Assembly: GCA_049324575.1 (NCBI GenBank)
Contig: JBMONI010000013.1
Location: 1 to 15,148, forward strand
Origin: JBMONI01 sp049324575
GTDB taxonomy: Bacteria; Omnitrophota; Omnitrophia; Omnitrophales; Aquincolibacteriaceae
Direction: 5' to 3'
Length of the DNA stretch: 15,148 nt
Shown: piece by piece, positions 13,211 through 15,148 of the stretch
Layout: each line of letters begins with the position of its first letter
Numbering within the stretch: the first letter of the stretch is position 1
Program-made: the position numbers and the translations under genes
Notes under the pieces: model-generated
Told to the model about the DNA's origin: nothing
The model's input: the letters and a program-made list of their open reading frames with translations, nothing else
Databases searched by the model: none

Positions 13211-15148
13211 TCTTCGGGGCCCATAAAAGGACAGGGCGGATTTTGAGCGGCGCCCTGCGCCTGCTTTTGTTGGTTTTTTTTGTAGTGCCTTCGCCCGTCT
13301 TTTCTTTTGATGATGAGAATCCTGAAGAAACTCTTATTCCTGACATATCCCAGGGGCCCGAGGCTCCATTTGATCAGATCAACGGGAACTCGGAAGGATC
13401 TTCTGCGGAAGTAAGCTATGGGAGTGAAAATTGGGGAGAGTCCGGCGCTCTAACCCCTCCGACAGTTGAGAGCCCCGAGCAAGTGGCGCAGGAACCGGGT
13501 GAGAATGAGAACGACCCGGGAGAAGAGAGGCAGGGGGCAGAGGCAAGTTTCAACGCAGGGGAAGTTGGGCATATATCGCCTGATCCTGATCCCGACACGC
13601 TAGAAGTTGCGCAGGTGCCGGAATATCCGGCCCAAGCGTTCAGCGCCGTTTTAGATTCATCGGCTGCGACGATGAGCGGTGAAAGACATCTCTCGACATT
13701 GATCCTGTCAGATCTCGAGCATTACGGCGTTGCTTTTGACATCACGGCTTCCGGCGGGATCTATTTTCGCTTGGGATCCGCATGGGAAGAGGCCGGCGAA
13801 GAGGGCTTTAAGATCGATCTTTCGGGAATAGATTTTGGCATCGATTGGGTCACGTGCCGGACGGAAATGAAGGGCGGCCAATTTTCTTTTGTTCTGGAAT
13901 GGAAGTCCCGATGGGGCTCAGGTCCTTTGGGATCCGTGCGTTTTCTGTACAATCCCAACGGTGTTCTTACGCAAACCCTTTATCGTTCCGGGTCCGAATT
14001 CGTTCTGCTAAGGGATTTCGATAGCCAGGGGAGGTGGAGCCGTGAGAGCAAGTTTATCGCGGGAAGTCAGGCGGTCTCCGGACAGCCGAGCCAGGAGGCT
14101 TCCTCGTATGTCGGAACCGCTTACCCAGCCTATGAAAGTCATGCCCGCTATTTTTATCAACCGGACGGCGAGGAGAATTTGCGGTTGCGGGTCGAATTTA
14201 CCGAGATCACGCGAGGGCCTCTCGTTCAGAGTTTTCCCATTGCGAAACCTCTTCTTCCGGAATTCGAGCGCGATCCCGAACACACCGTGACCATAAGCCA
14301 GGTCGTTCTGTCGACGTTTCTCCCAGCCCTTGCCGACTCCGGGACGGCGGTCAATGATCTTATGAATGAATTTAACACGGTGAAGACCGTTCTTTATTTA
14401 GGGGGATCCAGTCTGGAATCTCCTTCGAAGTGGTATGGGGCTTTTAAGCCGATCGAGGCCTCGATCACGACGGACCGGTATTTGGACAGTAGTCTTCATT
14501 ATTTTCACGAGGAGGCGGCCTATAACTATACTTTGGGAAATGAATATCACAGTGCGTTGATGCAGAACGATCTTATCAGCGGATGGCGCTTGACGCCGGA
14601 GAATGAAAAAGTCGATTTCAGTTCGAAGCACATGCTGAAAATGGAGACGCTCGATGAAAACCGGGTCCGGATGGTTCTCGTCACGGAAAAGTTCAATTTT
14701 GTTCACTATGGCTGCATGAACACCGAGGGGAAGATCGCTTCCTGTCCCATCGAGTCGGAAAAACCCTATGAGATCTACATGGACAAAATCAACGACGGCT
14801 ATCTTGGGGATTGGCACGGAAATGTCTCTTACCGTGGCAAAAGACTCACGGGAGCTTCAAAGACCGCTCCGACGAGGATCACGAACGGCAATACGACGGC
14901 TTATCCGGTCTATACCCATGATTCGCAAAGCTATCAGGCACGTCTTGATTCTTCCCTGTTAGCCAATAAAACGGGGATCGATGATTCTCTGGTGGATATG
15001 ATCCGCGATATGGCGACGGCTCGCGTCGAGGAATCGGAAACCGACGCCTCGGATCCCGTCGAAGGCCGGAAATTCATGGTCTATGAAAGGAACGAGAGCG
15101 GGCATATGGTGTTGACCCGGATCTATTATCTCTTGGCGAATGGAAGCA
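13207..15148 (+). CDS. Large exported protein of unknown function (paralogue 2, cut by window end)
   Basis: An uninterrupted frame of 647 codons runs from an ATG that overlaps the previous stop (ATGA) to the window edge, so the C-terminus is missing. It is a tandem paralogue of the preceding protein. It has a signal peptide (residues 1-33: HKRTGR, then LRLLLLVFFVV, then PSPVFS) and an acidic linker to about 135 with a short SPDPDPD run. The body matches blocks of paralogue 1: VGTAYPAYESHARYFYQ, SGWRLTPENEK, FNFVHYGCMNTEGK and SEKPYEIYM. The Cys pair is C503 and C513, one residue further apart than in paralogue 1. Overall the proteins are clearly diverged, but residues 589-647 are identical to 596-654 of paralogue 1. 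Translational coupling suggests they are made together and may act in one structure. The family is unrecognised. Confidence 0.85.
   Translation, partial: MIFGAHKRTGRILSGALRLLLLVFFVVPSPVFSFDDENPEETLIPDISQGPEAPFDQINGNSEGSSAEVSYGSENWGESGALTPPTVESPEQVAQEPGENENDPGEERQGAEASFNAGEVGHISPDPDPDTLEVAQVPEYPAQAFSAVLDSSAATMSGERHLSTLILSDLEHYGVAFDITASGGIYFRLGSAWEEAGEEGFKIDLSGIDFGIDWVTCRTEMKGGQFSFVLEWKSRWGSGPLGSVRFLYNPNGVLTQTLYRSGSEFVLLRDFDSQGRWSRESKFIAGSQAVSGQPSQEASSYVGTAYPAYESHARYFYQPDGEENLRLRVEFTEITRGPLVQSFPIAKPLLPEFERDPEHTVTISQVVLSTFLPALADSGTAVNDLMNEFNTVKTVLYLGGSSLESPSKWYGAFKPIEASITTDRYLDSSLHYFHEEAAYNYTLGNEYHSALMQNDLISGWRLTPENEKVDFSSKHMLKMETLDENRVRMVLVTEKFNFVHYGCMNTEGKIASCPIESEKPYEIYMDKINDGYLGDWHGNVSYRGKRLTGASKTAPTRITNGNTTAYPVYTHDSQSYQARLDSSLLANKTGIDDSLVDMIRDMATARVEESETDASDPVEGRKFMVYERNESGHMVLTRIYYLLANGS
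14970..15148 (+). repeat. Near-identical direct repeat, copy 2 (cut by window end)
   Basis: This is the second copy of the 179-bp segment, in the same direction and the same reading frame as copy 1. It begins at the same alignment position of the paralogous protein (after LAN) and remains identical, apart from 15021, to the last base of the window. Its true end is not visible. Confidence 0.97.

Overview
The window is a GC-rich stretch of bacterial chromosome with tightly packed genes. Twelve genes are on the plus strand and one is on the minus strand. There is no tRNA, rRNA, CRISPR array or transposase. The phylum cannot be fixed from sequence alone. A SufBCDS-SufT pathway, a phosphofructokinase of the kind seen in Bacteroidetes, an Orn-type oligoribonuclease and large unrecognised exported proteins suggest an uncultured Gram-negative-type bacterium. 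An Omnitrophota-like lineage is one possibility, held with low confidence.

Region 1 (about 119-2193) looks like one operon behind a good sigma70-type promoter (TTGGTA, 17 nt, TATAAT). It encodes a stand-alone CheY-like response regulator, a 60-residue two-helix membrane protein, oligoribonuclease and a SirB1/transglutaminase-like protein. The last three genes are joined by ATGA stop/start overlaps.

Region 2 (2281-9149) is an iron-sulfur cluster assembly operon: rrf2 regulator, sufB, sufC, sufD, sufS, sufT, followed 24 nt later by pfkA (6-phosphofructokinase). A near-perfect inverted repeat with GAC-N7-GTC geometry, as in IscR type 1 sites, overlaps the -35 element of the operon promoter. This predicts autoregulation by the Rrf2 protein, which carries three cysteines where IscR binds its cluster. 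SufS makes persulfide, SufBC2D is the scaffold, and SufT is a maturation/transfer factor. No sufE, sufU or sufA is present here.

Region 3 (9150-10483) holds a small imperfect palindromic repeat between convergent genes, an AhpD/carboxymuconolactone-decarboxylase-like gene on the minus strand whose last residues and stop codon lie inside that repeat, a GC-rich hairpin area, a 62-residue small ORF and an AT-rich leader.

Region 4 (10484-15148) holds two tandem, translationally coupled genes for large exported proteins with a signal peptide, an acidic Pro/Glu-rich linker and a shared body that I do not recognise. The second runs off the window end. The two are clearly diverged paralogues, yet from 12268 and 14970 onward their DNA abruptly becomes almost identical (one synonymous difference in 179 bp, continuing to the window edge). 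This points to recent gene conversion or segmental duplication, or less likely an assembly artefact, and is the most unusual feature of the window.
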